DNA from: Planctomycetota bacterium
GTDB lineage: Bacteria > Planctomycetota > Phycisphaerae > UBA1845 > UTPLA1
Reading direction: 5' to 3'
Length of the DNA: 64,000 bases
Assembly (NCBI GenBank): GCA_016712275.1
Contig: JADJRI010000022.1
Location: 1-64,000, forward strand
This document shows, piece after piece, positions 45,256 to 55,022 of the stretch (positions within the stretch are counted from its first letter, which is position 1; the number at the start of each line of letters is the position of its first letter). The notes under the pieces were generated by a model. The model was not told the DNA's origin and did no database searches. It worked only from the letters and a program-made list of their open reading frames with translations. The position numbers and the translations under genes were made by a program.

Positions 45256-46260
45256 ATGCTCGAACCCAAGGCAACGATCATTATTCCCAATCATAATGGA
45301 ATGATGTATTTGCCGCGACTTCTCGAATCCCTGGCAAGGCAAACCGAGCGGCGTCATGAGGTGGTCGTCGTAGACGACACATCCCGGGATGAGAGTGTGG
45401 CCTATCTTCGCGGTCAATGGCCGAGCGTTCGGGTCTTGTGCAATGAACGAAATCTGGGATTTGCAGGCACGTGTAATGTCGGCCTGCGGGCGGCGACCAC
45501 GCCGATTGTGGTGCTGCTGAATAATGACACCCACGTTGACGGGAATTGGCTGCATGAGGGGTTGCTCGCCTTTGAGAATGAGGATATTGCCGCAGCGGCG
45601 TCGCTGGTATTATTGGCGGACCCTCCTCATCTGATTGACACAGCTGGAGACGAGTATTCGGTGGTCGGCGGCGCGATGAAACGCATGCACATGCAGCCTC
45701 GCAGTGCGGCGGAAAATCTTGATGAAACGTGTTTTTCTGCAAGCGGTGCATCGGCATTTTACCGGCGCGAGGCGGTAGCGCGCGTCGGCTATCTGGAGGA
45801 GCGATTTGAAAGCTACTATGAAGACGTCGATCTTGGTTTTCGCCTGGCTTGGGCGGGCTATCGATGCCGTTTCGCGCCGAAGTCCATCTGCTATCACCAC
45901 CTGAGTTCCTCCTACAGCCCCAAAGGCTGGACGTATCATTTCAATTCCGCGCGAAACGCCGAAATTGTCTGGCGGGCGAACATGCCCGAGTCAATGCAAA
46001 AACGCCATGGGGCGGCCCGTCGCCTGTTTCTCCTGATACAGGGCGCGAACAAAATGAGGCAGGGTTGCTTTCGTGCCTGGCGTGCGGGCCGAAAAGCAGC
46101 CGGAACGATGGGTGAAATGATTTCGGAAAAACGGGCCGCCTTACCGCATGCCGATGCCGAGGCCGTGACACGAATAGAATCGCTGCTTGTTCATGATTGG
46201 TGGGCTTTTCATGTGCGTTCGCGATTCCAACAGCGAGCCGCCGGAGACCCTCGCGGATGA
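45256..46260 (+). CDS. Glycosyltransferase family 2 (rhamnosyltransferase-like)
   Basis: Start ATG 45256 (MLEPKATIIIPNHNG). GT-A fold: NHNGMMYLPRLLESLARQT, VVVVDDTSRD, ERNLGFAGTCNVGLR, DXD-like NNDTHVDGNW, and DVDLGFRLAWAGYRCRFAP (second acidic site). The order of motifs fits WbbL/rhamnosyl-type GT2 enzymes. Its TGA overlaps the ATG of the next GT2 (ATGA). Confidence 0.85.
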   Translation: MLEPKATIIIPNHNGMMYLPRLLESLARQTERRHEVVVVDDTSRDESVAYLRGQWPSVRVLCNERNLGFAGTCNVGLRAATTPIVVLLNNDTHVDGNWLHEGLLAFENEDIAAAASLVLLADPPHLIDTAGDEYSVVGGAMKRMHMQPRSAAENLDETCFSASGASAFYRREAVARVGYLEERFESYYEDVDLGFRLAWAGYRCRFAPKSICYHHLSSSYSPKGWTYHFNSARNAEIVWRANMPESMQKRHGAARRLFLLIQGANKMRQGCFRAWRAGRKAAGTMGEMISEKRAALPHADAEAVTRIESLLVHDWWAFHVRSRFQQRAAGDPRG

Positions 46261-47054
46261 TCAGCGTGTTGACCGTCAATTATTTTTCCGGGAGCGATCT
46301 CATCGGCCTGATCGAATCGCTAAAACTTCGAGATCCCGCGGATTCGTGCGAATTGATCGTGACCAACAATTCGATTGAGGAGCCGCTCGACGTCGCAGAT
46401 TCCGCGTCGTTGCCGATTCGAATCATCCCGTCGCCCAATATCGGATTCGGTGCGGGAATTAATCGTGCCTATGACGATTCAGCAGGAGACATTCTCTTCA
46501 TTACGAATCCCGACGTGCGCGTGAGACCCGATACGATTCGCAAGGCGGTTTCCTTTCTCGAAGAGCATCCCGATGTCGGCATTGTGCTGCCCATGCTTCG
46601 TTATCCCGATGGGGAATTTCAGCCCTCGGTTCGCCGGTTTTATTCCTGGCCGGTGGTGCTTTATGCGCGATCACCACTGCGATCGATTGGCGAGCCGCCG
46701 AGGTTTTTTAGGGAGTATCTCTACGAGGGAATCGATCTCACCCATCCATCCGACGTTGATTGGGGGCTGGGCGGGGCCATGTTCCTGCGCCGAAGTGACA
46801 TGGAGGGCGAGGGCATTTTTGATGAACGATTTTTTCTATACTTCGAGGATGTCGACCTGTGCCACAAGTTTTGGCAGCGCGGCAAGCGCGTCGTGTATTG
46901 TCCGCAGATTGAGTGCCAACACGATCATCGCAGGTCCAGCAAGCAACCGGTCTCCAAGGCCGGCTGGTATCACTTTCAAAGCATGATGCGATTCATTGCC
47001 AAGCATCGCGGACTACCGAAACGGCCGCGGAAGATTTCTACTGGGGCTTCTTGA
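46257..47054 (+). CDS. Glycosyltransferase family 2
   Basis: Start at 46257, overlapping the upstream stop (ATGA). MISVLTVNYFSGSDLIGLIE, LIVTNNSIE, NIGFGAGINRAYDD, FITNPDVRVRPDTI (acidic DxD-type), GAMFLRRSDMEGEGIFDERF and FFLYFEDVDLCHKFWQRGKR. Rhamnosyltransferase-like GT2 with a similar layout to its neighbour, probably a duplication. The 3' end overlaps the convergent lipoprotein gene by 17 nt. Confidence 0.85.
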   Translation: MISVLTVNYFSGSDLIGLIESLKLRDPADSCELIVTNNSIEEPLDVADSASLPIRIIPSPNIGFGAGINRAYDDSAGDILFITNPDVRVRPDTIRKAVSFLEEHPDVGIVLPMLRYPDGEFQPSVRRFYSWPVVLYARSPLRSIGEPPRFFREYLYEGIDLTHPSDVDWGLGGAMFLRRSDMEGEGIFDERFFLYFEDVDLCHKFWQRGKRVVYCPQIECQHDHRRSSKQPVSKAGWYHFQSMMRFIAKHRGLPKRPRKISTGAS

Positions 47055-48105
47055 AATCAGCGAGGAACACCTGGCTTTGGCCATCCGTTGTGCGCTGACT
47101 TGTCCACATCATCCATTTTCCGTCATGGCTTATGACAGGAAGTCCATCGAATCCGGGGCTGTAGGTGATGCGATGAAACCGTCCCGTGCGAATATCAAGG
47201 TAATAGACTTCGTAGTTGTAGTGACCGTGAACACTGGTCGCGAAAACGATGGATCGGCCGTCGGGCAACCAATAGGGCGCCCAGTTCACCACATCACTGT
47301 GTGAGGTCAGTTGTTTTTCACCGGTGCCGTCGGTGTTGATCACGAAAATCTGGAGATGGTCGTCCTGTTTGCGGTCGGCACGAAAAATGACTTTCTTTCC
47401 GTCAGGTGAGAAGAACGGACCGCCGTCGTAGCCGGGCTTATTGGTCAGTTGTCGCACGTCGGTTCCATCCGCGCTCATGATGTACAGGTCCGGATCGCCG
47501 TCGCGATCGCTCGAAAAGACAATCTGCTTGCCATCCGGGCTGTACGCGCATTCGGCGTCGTAGCCCAGTTGTTGGGTCAATTGTTTGGGCTCGGACCCGT
47601 CGATATTGGCCTCAATGACATCCATGCCGCCCGGCATGTCCCATTTGTAGGTGCTGCCTTCGCGGTGATACTTGTTTGGATTTGGCACATTCGGATTTAA
47701 ATAGCTTGAAGCATAAATCAGCTTTTCACCATCCGGCCGAAAGTTGCCGCAGGTGCAGGCACCACCGGGCGGACTGATCCGATGCAGCGAATCGCGAAGG
47801 GCATTGCCAGCTTCGTCGAGTTCAATCGTGTACATCTGGTACTCATGCTCGCCTGCGGGAAATGCCTGAAAAATGACGCGCTTCAAGTCCGGCGAGAAAT
47901 AGGCTTCACCCGATTTGGTCAGGCCCATGTCTGCAAGAGTGAGTTGCCTGACATTCGTGAGAAAGGTCTCTTCCGACTCAGACCACTTTTCTTTTGGAGT
48001 CGGGTTGGCCGTCATTTTGAAGCCGCCTCCCGCGCAACCGGAGGCAAGGCCGAACAGGCACGCGACCAGACCCACAGCAACACAACGATTGAATTTGCAT
48101 GACAT
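47038..48105 (-). CDS. TolB-like propeller lipoprotein
   Basis: Start MSCKFNRCVAVGLVACL (ATG 48105), followed by a lipobox LASGC, so the mature N-terminus is a lipidated Cys. The body has five or more PD40/TolB blades: AYFSPDLKRVIFQAF, GNFRPDGEKLIYAS, CAYSPDGKQIVFSSDRDGDP, FFSPDGKKVIFRADRKQ and WLPDGRSIVFATS. A Gly-Gly region with Cys (GGACTCG) is present. Periplasmic or outer-membrane lipoprotein, perhaps protein-binding; TolB itself is larger and has an N-terminal domain that is absent here. Confidence 0.8.
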   Translation of the reverse strand: MSCKFNRCVAVGLVACLFGLASGCAGGGFKMTANPTPKEKWSESEETFLTNVRQLTLADMGLTKSGEAYFSPDLKRVIFQAFPAGEHEYQMYTIELDEAGNALRDSLHRISPPGGACTCGNFRPDGEKLIYASSYLNPNVPNPNKYHREGSTYKWDMPGGMDVIEANIDGSEPKQLTQQLGYDAECAYSPDGKQIVFSSDRDGDPDLYIMSADGTDVRQLTNKPGYDGGPFFSPDGKKVIFRADRKQDDHLQIFVINTDGTGEKQLTSHSDVVNWAPYWLPDGRSIVFATSVHGHYNYEVYYLDIRTGRFHRITYSPGFDGLPVISHDGKWMMWTSQRTTDGQSQVFLADFKKPQ

Positions 48106-48341
48106 GAAATTGTTTCCTTTCGTCATTGCGCGAGAATATACAATCAAATCGCCGCATCGCCCATCGCCTTGGAATTTGAGCCGCACACTGTTATATTGAG
48201 TAAGTCGGTGGAATAGGCAATTCGGCGATTTCCAAGCTCAAAACGGAATCGTCAGGTGCCGGTGGATCAGAATCCTTCTGATGACCGGCTTTTCCGTCCG
48301 GATCGTCGACGATCCCGAGACGGCTGGAAAGCGAACGTTTT

Positions 48342-49175
48342 TTGAATCTGACAATCCTCTGCATCGGCGACGTGGTGGGGCGACCGGGCCGTTCGATGGT
48401 GGCGCGCGCCGTTCCGCTGCTTTCGAAACAGCATGGCATCGATTGCGTCATCGCCAACGTCGAAAACGCGGCCAATGGATCGGGCCTCACCGAACCGCTC
48501 TATGAAAAATTCCTGAAGTACGGCGTCCATCTTATGACGATGGGCGACCATATTTACCGCAAGGCCGAGATCATGCCGGTCTTGCAAAAATCGGATCGCA
48601 TCGTTCGACCCGTGAATTATCCCGCCGATTCCGTCGGCAAGGAATTTGCGATTTACCATTTACCCAATGGGTTGCCCGTGGCAGTCATCTGCGTGATGGG
48701 CCGGCTGTTCATGAGGCCGCCGTGCGATTGTCCATTTAAGGCGGTCGATCGTGTGCTGGCGCGAATTCCGCCAGACGTAAAGACAATCGTTGTCGATGTT
48801 CATGCCGAAGCCACCAGCGAGCACATCGCCATGGGATGGCATCTTAACGGGCGGGTCAGTGTGGTCTTCGGCACGCATACCCATGTGCCGACGGCCGACG
48901 AGTGCATCCTCGACAAGGGGACGGCCTACATCACCGATCTCGGTATGACCGGGCCTTATGACAGTGTGCTTGGGCGTCGCAAGGATCGCGTCTTGCGATC
49001 ACTTATCACCGGCCTGCCGACACCCTTCGATGTGGCCACCGACGACGCGCGACTCAGCGGCATATTGGTGAAGGTCGATTCGGACACGGGGCGGGCCAGC
49101 CACATCGAGCGCGTCCGAGTGGATGAAAAGTCGCTGCCGGGGGGTGTCGATCCCGCGAACGAACACAACGATTAG
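48342..49175 (+). CDS. YmdB-family metallophosphoesterase
   Basis: TTG start (48342), 277 residues. Motifs of the YmdB/TIGR00282 family: LCIGDVVGRPGR, VIANVENAANGSG, MGDHIYRKAEIMPVLQ (canonical GNHIW; here GDHIY), VVDVHAEATSEHIAMGWHL, VFGTHTHVPTADE and YITDLGMTGPYDSVLG. In Bacillus YmdB hydrolyses 2',3'-cyclic nucleotides and lies beside RNase Y. Here it heads the run xseA-xseB-prenyl synthase-dxs. The Asn-to-Asp change at a metal ligand may alter metal preference. Confidence 0.82.
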   Translation: MNLTILCIGDVVGRPGRSMVARAVPLLSKQHGIDCVIANVENAANGSGLTEPLYEKFLKYGVHLMTMGDHIYRKAEIMPVLQKSDRIVRPVNYPADSVGKEFAIYHLPNGLPVAVICVMGRLFMRPPCDCPFKAVDRVLARIPPDVKTIVVDVHAEATSEHIAMGWHLNGRVSVVFGTHTHVPTADECILDKGTAYITDLGMTGPYDSVLGRRKDRVLRSLITGLPTPFDVATDDARLSGILVKVDSDTGRASHIERVRVDEKSLPGGVDPANEHND

Positions 49176-49280
49176 CGCGGCTGGCAAATGAGCATCCCAT
49201 TTTGGCCCAAATCCAACTGAGTAGGTCGCATGGGGTAATTGCATGATTCTTCGCAACACCTCAACCGGCGATATTCGTTG

Positions 49281-49341
49281 CTGGTAAAGCACTGTGTGGT
49301 ACGGCCGCCCCCGGCTGTGGAATCTCTGCAGACTTTACCAG
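49281..49341. repeat. TGGTAAAG...CGCCCCCGG element with inverted arms, copy 1
   Basis: Left arm CTGGTAAAG (49281-49289) and right arm CTTTACCAG (49333-49341) are perfect inverted repeats around a GC-rich core (CGGCCGCCCCCGG). The 37 nt from 49282 match 56244-56280 with the same spacing (29 of 37 identical by eye). Both copies precede a plus-strand gene by about 35-105 nt. Confidence 0.6.
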
Positions 49342-49386
49342 TGCCCGATATTCGCAATCACCTGAGTTCCCTATAAACTCGCACGA

Positions 49387-49868
49387 ATGTGGAGAATTTC
49401 GCCCTACGAGCCCTCACATCGCGATGGCGTGGTACACGTCGTCAAATCGGTATTCGATGAGTACGGATTCACGTGGGAGGCCGATGGGTATTGCAGTGAT
49501 TTGTACAACGTCGAGCGGGTCTATCTTCAACCCGGCGGCATGTTCTGGTGTGCGGTCGACGCGGAAGAAAAGGGCCGCGAGACAGTGATCGGTTGCGCCG
49601 GGCTGACATTTCACGACGACCATAGCGAACTGCATCGCATGTATTTGCTCAGCGCGTGCCGTGGCCGCGGCATCGGTCGCGCCCTATTGCTCACCTGCAT
49701 GGAGCATGCGCGCAGAAAGGCAGCCGCGCCATGCGGGCATGGAGCGATGTCATTCTGATAAACGCGCATCGGCTCTACCAAAGCGCCGGATTCGTCAAGA
49801 ACGGCGATCGCATCTGCAATGATCCCGACAAGAGCAGGGAATTCGGCTTCTGGAAGGAGCCGCTGTGA
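49387..49868 (+). CDS. GNAT family N-acetyltransferase (frameshifted)
   Basis: The acetyl-CoA-dependent GNAT fold is recognisable: MWRISPYEPSHRDGVVHVVK, WCAVDAEEKGRETVIGCAG, then the CoA loop ACRGRGIGRALLLTCMEHAR (RxxGxG/A). The frame stops falsely at 49758. One indel near 49730 gives ARRKGSRAMRAWSDVILINA and the closing ending (HRLYQSAGFVKN ... GFWKEPL). The gene ends with TGA overlapping the GTG of xseA (GTGA). Substrate unknown. Confidence 0.75.
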
Positions 49869-51438
49869 CCAAACGCAAGGACGATTCTCCGAGGCTGCCG
49901 TTTGATCCCAATCGCGTGCGGGGGGTAGAGGTTCCGCCCGCAACGGACAGCACGATTTCCGTTTCTCAATTGTCCAATCTCATCAAGGGCGCCATCGCCC
50001 GCGCTTTCCCGTCGGATGTCCGCGTAATGGGCGAACTGTCGAACATATCGCGGCCGGCCGGCGGACACATCTACTTCACGCTGAAGGATGCGGCGAGTGA
50101 AGTGCGTTGCGTCATGTGGCGGTCGTCCGTTCAATCTTTGAAATTTGATCTGGCGGAAGGTATGGAGGTGGTTGCCACCGGCTCGGTCGATGTGTATGAA
50201 CCCCGAGGGCAATACCAGCTCTACGTCCGCCGAATGTCGCCCGTTGGCGTCGGCGCGTTGGACCTGGCATTTCAGCAATTGAAGGAAAAATTATCCAAGG
50301 AGGGACTCTTCGATTCCGATCGAAAGCGATCGCTGCCGGCTCATCCGCAGACGATCGCCGTCGTGACCAGTCCGACCGGCGCGGCGGTGAAGGATATTCT
50401 ACAAACGATTGAGCGGCGCTATCCCAGGGTGCGCGTCCTGCTGTTCGGCGTGCGGGTTCAGGGCGACGGGGCGGCTGGTGAAATTGCAGATGCCATTCGC
50501 CGCATCAACCATTCTTGCGAGTCACTTGGCGGCGTGGATGTCATGATCGTCGGTCGAGGCGGCGGCTCACTTGAGGACCTATGGGCTTTCAACGAGGAAG
50601 TTGTCGCTCGCGCCATTCACGCCAGCAAAATTCCCATCGTCAGCGCCGTCGGCCACGAAGTTGATTTTACGATGGCGGATTTTGTGGCAGATGTCCGCGC
50701 CGCCACGCCCACCGCTGCCGCCGAACTCGTGGTTCCCATGTTGACGGATGTCCTAGGCGAAATCGGTTCCATTGAGCATCGGCTGCGGCAAGCCATCCGG
50801 CGTCGAATTGAGGCCGCGCGATTGCGACTCACTTCTGTCGAGCGATCTCCCTGGTTTCGCGATCCGCTGGGACAGGTGCGGCGCGTGTTCCAGCGAATCG
50901 ACGAATTGCTTGGGCGACTGCGCCTTGCGGCCTCTCGTCGCATTCACCGGGCGCGTAGCAGAATTCATGATCTTGAAGTTCGCTTCTCGCATGCGCGGCC
51001 GATTGTCCAACTGTCGCGACGGCGCGAGAGAATTGCGAAGCTGGAGCGCAGACTCGAACGCGCTATGGAAAGTGATATGCGCCGACGGGCAGTTCGTGCT
51101 CGACGTGTCGAATTGGCGCTCTCCTCGGCGTCCCCAAAACGCCTCGTTGGGATATTGCGGGCAAGACTCGAATCCATCGAATGCAACATGCGCCGAGCAA
51201 TGCATCGTCTTATCGCGGATGACCGAGCTCGAGCGCAATCGGTGGAGCGCGATTGCAGGCGGCGAGCCACGAGCAAGTCTTGAATCGTGGTTTTTCAATC
51301 ACGAGGCGGTCGAGCGATGACAAAGTGGTGCGAATGGCAGATCAAGTGTGGAAGGGTGACAAAATCACGACACAGACGGCGGATGGCTTCATCGAAAGTC
51401 GTGTGATGGATGGAAAACAGGGCGAATTATTTGACTAG
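49865..51438 (+). CDS. xseA: Exodeoxyribonuclease VII large subunit (frameshifted near the end)
   Basis: Processive ssDNA exonuclease with XseB. GTG start at 49865 overlapping the GNAT stop. OB-fold N-terminus: ISVSQLSNLIKGAIARAFPS, GELSNISRPAGGHIYFTLKD. Catalytic core: PQTIAVVTSPTGAAVKDILQ, VDVMIVGRGGGSLEDLWAFN, IVSAVGHEVDFTMADFVADV and RAATPTAAAELV, followed by a long coiled coil. The frame breaks near 51270. The correct ending (LQAASHEQVLNRGFSITR ... GKQGELFD) is in the next frame to the stop at 51438. xseB follows. Confidence 0.9.
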
Positions 51439-51460
51439 GCATTTGACGAGGAATTTATCA

Positions 51461-51703
51461 ATGGCCAAAACGAAATTTGAATTCGAAACCGCGATTTCCC
51501 GTGCCGAGGAGATCGCCGGATCGATCGAGCAGGGACGAATCGGCTTGGAAGATTCGATCAAGCAATTTGAAGAGGGCATGGCGCTCATCCGCCAATGCCG
51601 ACAGGTGCTGAATGAGGCCGAATTGCGGATTCAGACGCTCGAAGCCTCGGGTGCCGATGGGGCGGTGCCGGCAGCCACCATGAAAACCGTTGACGAGGCA
51701 TAA
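51461..51703 (+). CDS. xseB: Exodeoxyribonuclease VII small subunit
   Basis: Start at MAKTKFEFETAISRAEEI (51461, GAGGAA upstream). 80 residues: AEEIAGSIEQGRIGLEDSIK, FEEGMALIRQCRQVLNEAEL. Typical XseB helices and length, with a short Ala/Asp-rich tail. Partner of the large subunit immediately upstream. Confidence 0.88.
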   Translation: MAKTKFEFETAISRAEEIAGSIEQGRIGLEDSIKQFEEGMALIRQCRQVLNEAELRIQTLEASGADGAVPAATMKTVDEA

Positions 51704-51861
51704 CTATCGGTCGTACAATAATTTCCAGTCTTTTTAGACCCGTTCGGCCTGTTGGAACGTATCGATTGTTTTGAAAGTTATGCACATTTTGCGGAATGGG
51801 GTTTTGACCGGATGCGAATTGCTAGAATGAATCGGCAACGAATTGCGGAGGCACTGAGTTA

Positions 51862-52758
51862 ATGACGGCCTTGCAGGATTTGCCGGTTCGCGAATTGCTT
51901 CGAAAGGAAGCGGAGGATTTTGATCGGCTGCTGCTTTATCGCCTGGACGGTTTAGAGGGCGTTCCGGCCAAACTGGCCGAATCGATGCGATACAGCGTTG
52001 CGGCTGGTGGCAAGAGGCTTCGACCGGCGTTGGTCCTTTGGTCGTGCGAAGCCTGCGGCGGCAACAGAATGGATGCCATGCCCGCGGCGATGGCGATTGA
52101 GTGTGTCCATACGTTCAGTCTCATTCACGATGATTTGCCCGCCATCGACAACGACGACTTGCGCAGGGGGCAGCCGACGAATCACCGAGAATTTGGCGAA
52201 GCGACGGCCATTCTCGCGGGAGATGCCCTACTGGCGTTTGCCTTCGAAGTGATCGCGGCGGATGTGCGTCAGCCCGACATGGCACAACAGATGATCCTGG
52301 AATTGTCGCGTGCGACTGGCGCAGCCGGCATGATTGGCGGCGAATTGGACGATATTGAAGGTGAGCGGTCGGTGCCCGATACAGCGACGGTTGGCCGAAT
52401 TCACGGTGCGAAAACGGCCCGGCTGATTCAGAGCGCGTGCCGACTGGGCTCGATTGCCGCAAGAGCAAGTAAAATCGAATATGAGGCTCTGTCGGAGTAT
52501 GGCATGCAACTCGGTCTTGCGTTTCAGATCGCGGACGATTTGCTGGATGAAACCGGAACGGAGCACGAGATTGGCAAGCGGATATGCAAGGATTCTGCCG
52601 CCAACAAGCAGACTTTTCCGCGGGTGATCGGCGTCGATGCCTCGCGACGGCTTGCTTTGGAAACGGCCCAAAAGGCTGAGTTACAGGCTGAGCGTTTGGG
52701 GTCAAAAGCGTCGCGACTTGCGGCATTGACCCGATACGTCGTGGAACGGAATTCATGA
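51862..52758 (+). CDS. ispA: Polyprenyl diphosphate synthase (FPP/GGPP, IspA-like)
   Basis: Chain elongation of isoprenoid diphosphates from IPP and DMAPP. 298 residues, GGAGG upstream. First Asp-rich motif: LIHDDLPAIDNDDLRRGQ. Second: FQIADDLLDETGTEH. Also VAAGGKRLRPALVLWS and MIGGELDDIEGE. FPP or GGPP product cannot be decided. Directly upstream of dxs, the usual xseB-ispA-dxs order of bacteria, so transcription in one unit is likely. Confidence 0.88.
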   Translation: MTALQDLPVRELLRKEAEDFDRLLLYRLDGLEGVPAKLAESMRYSVAAGGKRLRPALVLWSCEACGGNRMDAMPAAMAIECVHTFSLIHDDLPAIDNDDLRRGQPTNHREFGEATAILAGDALLAFAFEVIAADVRQPDMAQQMILELSRATGAAGMIGGELDDIEGERSVPDTATVGRIHGAKTARLIQSACRLGSIAARASKIEYEALSEYGMQLGLAFQIADDLLDETGTEHEIGKRICKDSAANKQTFPRVIGVDASRRLALETAQKAELQAERLGSKASRLAALTRYVVERNS

Positions 52759-52817
52759 CGTTTGAAATACCAGGTACACGCGAGCGCCGATCATCGGCTC
52801 GAGCATGAAAGGACAGG

Positions 52818-54773
52818 TTGGTCCGCCAGATGGACAAAATCCTACCCAACATTCATTCGCCCGCCGATCTTCGTGGGCTGTCGATTGCCCAGCTAAATCA
52901 GCTCGCCGGAGAAATTCGCGAGCGCATCATCGGCGTTGTCAGCCGCCAGGGCGGGCACCTTGCAAGCAATCTGGGAATCGTCGAATTGACGATCGCACTG
53001 CACCGCGTTTTCGATTTCAAGCATGACCGGCTCCTTTGGGATGTCGGACATCAGGCCTACGTCCACAAGATTCTCACCGGTCGAAATGACCGCTTTGATT
53101 CAATTCGAAAGACAGGCGGCCTCAGCGGTTTTCCGAACATCGACGAAAGCGAATACGACTTGTTCAATGTCGGCCATGCCGGCACAGCGGTTCCGACGGC
53201 GGTTGGCATGGCCCGCGGCGCCAGCGCCCTGGGCGGAAATCAGCGGGTGGTGGCCGTGGTCGGCGATGCCAGCATCTTCAACGGCGTCTCGTTTGAAGGG
53301 CTGAATCAGGCGGGCACGCTCAAGCGGCAACTGCTGGTGATATTGAATGACAATTCGATGGGCATCGCGCCAACTCAGGGCGGCATGGCGGAATATCTCG
53401 CCAAATTCCGGGTCAGCCCGCTCTATGAAGAACTCAAGCGGCGCGTGAAGAAGTATCTGCCGCAGGTGCCGCTCGTTGGCAAGGCGACCCTTGGCGCGCT
53501 CGATCACATCAAAGAGGGGTTCAAAGCCACGCTATCGCCGCACCAGATTTTTGAGCAGCTCGGATTTGTCTATGTTGGTCCGACCGATGGACATGATGTC
53601 GAGCATCTCATCGAGTTGATCGACGGTGTTAAGGATGTCGGCCACCCTGTCCTTTTGCATGTCCATACCGAGAAAGGCCGCGGTGCGGATTTCGCAACTG
53701 CCGAGCCGACCAAATTCCACAGCCCGAAGCCCTTCAAAATGGAGGGTTGTCGCGTTGAGATTCAATCCGGCGGCCGCAGCTATACGGCCGCGTTTGCAGA
53801 TGCGGCCATTCAACTTGCGAAAGAGGACCCGCGCGTGCATGCGCTCACCGCGGCCATGCCGGACGGCACGGGCCTGAGCAAATTCCAGCAGGTGTTTCCG
53901 GATCGTTACCTCGACGGCGGCATTGCCGAAAGCAGCACGGTTGACATCGCCGCCGGCATGTGCAAAGCGGGCGTTCGACCGGTGGTGGCGATTTACTCGA
54001 CGTTCTTGCAGCGTGCATTTGATCAGGTCTTTCAGGAAGTCGTCCTGCAGAATCTGCCCGTCATGTTTGCCTTGGATCGCGCGGGGCTGGTCGGCGGCGA
54101 CGGTCCGGTTCATCACGGTTTCCTCGACATTGCCTATCTCCGGGCGATGCCGAACATGGTTTTGATGGCCCCGGGGGATGGCGACGAGATACTGGAGTGC
54201 CTTCGCCTCGGCATTAAGCTGAATGTGCCCAGCGTCCAACGATATCCAAGAGACACCGTGCCCGAATCGATTCATGGCGGAAAACCGGTGCCGGAATTTG
54301 TCGTTGGCAAATCGGCGGTGCTGCGCGAGGGATTCGACCTGACGATTCTCGCCTATGGCTCGACGTGTCGACCGGCCTTGGATGCGGCCGACATGCTTGT
54401 GACGGAGGGGATCGAGGCTCGCGTCGTTAACGCGCGATTCGCCAAACCCATCGATCAGGAAATGGTTGCCATCGCCCTGGAACGCGGCGGTCCGGTGATT
54501 ACCGTGGAGGAACACTCGATCATCGCGGGCTTCGGCTCTGCCGTATTGGAGACTGCCCGAGAACTGGGTCTGGACGCATCACGAATTTCCATACTGGGCA
54601 TGCCGCCGGATGCGTTTGTTCCGCACGGCGCACGGTCCAAGCAGCTCGCGGACTGCAGACTCGATGCGGCCGGAATTGCGGCTGCGGCTAGAGAGGCGCT
54701 CGGTCGTCCGGCGTCTGTTGCCATGCCGACTCATTCATATTCCGACACGGAAAGTATGCAATCGACCGTTTGA
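52818..54773 (+). CDS. dxs: 1-deoxy-D-xylulose-5-phosphate synthase
   Basis: First step of the MEP pathway: pyruvate + glyceraldehyde 3-phosphate to DXP + CO2, TPP-dependent. 651 residues, intact. The start at 52818 is a GTG/ATG choice; MDKILPNIHSPADLRGL also fits, starting at 52830. Motifs: DVGHQAYVHKILTGR, TPP-binding VVGDASIFNGVSFEGLNQAG (GDA where GDG is the general rule), GPTDGHDVEHLIE, DGGIAESSTVDIAAGM (catalytic Glu), LDRAGLVGGDGPVHHGFLDI and the C-terminal transketolase domain VEEHSIIAGFGSAV. End of the xse-ispA-dxs run. Confidence 0.9.
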   Translation: MVRQMDKILPNIHSPADLRGLSIAQLNQLAGEIRERIIGVVSRQGGHLASNLGIVELTIALHRVFDFKHDRLLWDVGHQAYVHKILTGRNDRFDSIRKTGGLSGFPNIDESEYDLFNVGHAGTAVPTAVGMARGASALGGNQRVVAVVGDASIFNGVSFEGLNQAGTLKRQLLVILNDNSMGIAPTQGGMAEYLAKFRVSPLYEELKRRVKKYLPQVPLVGKATLGALDHIKEGFKATLSPHQIFEQLGFVYVGPTDGHDVEHLIELIDGVKDVGHPVLLHVHTEKGRGADFATAEPTKFHSPKPFKMEGCRVEIQSGGRSYTAAFADAAIQLAKEDPRVHALTAAMPDGTGLSKFQQVFPDRYLDGGIAESSTVDIAAGMCKAGVRPVVAIYSTFLQRAFDQVFQEVVLQNLPVMFALDRAGLVGGDGPVHHGFLDIAYLRAMPNMVLMAPGDGDEILECLRLGIKLNVPSVQRYPRDTVPESIHGGKPVPEFVVGKSAVLREGFDLTILAYGSTCRPALDAADMLVTEGIEARVVNARFAKPIDQEMVAIALERGGPVITVEEHSIIAGFGSAVLETARELGLDASRISILGMPPDAFVPHGARSKQLADCRLDAAGIAAAAREALGRPASVAMPTHSYSDTESMQSTV

Positions 54774-54932
54774 CCGATGCTGTCGGCTATGGTCGGTTTG
54801 ACGTCGCTGGGGCGAAGTTTGTCAGTATCTATTCGCGCACGGGCCATGTGGCGCATTTTTCAGCCGCCCGCAGCGCAACACGATTCATTTCTGAGCATTA
54901 GAGCATTTTTCGCTCGAACGTGTTGCCGCGCT

Positions 54933-54982
54933 GTGGCACCGCCGTCTCGGCGGTAAGCACCGGCGGGACGCCGGTGCCACAA
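54933..54982. repeat. Pair of REP-like palindromes
   Basis: Two adjacent hairpins: ACCGCCG-TCT-CGGCGGT (54938-54954) and CACCGGCG-GGA-CGCCGGTG (54959-54977), the latter followed by CCACA as in the element at 8357. The outer GTGGCACC...GGTGCCAC also pair. Located between the ends of the convergent dxs and TlpA-like genes, so they may terminate both. Confidence 0.6.
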
Positions 54983-55022
54983 TATCCGCCACAATATCCC
55001 CTACATAGGGCCGAAAATCGCA

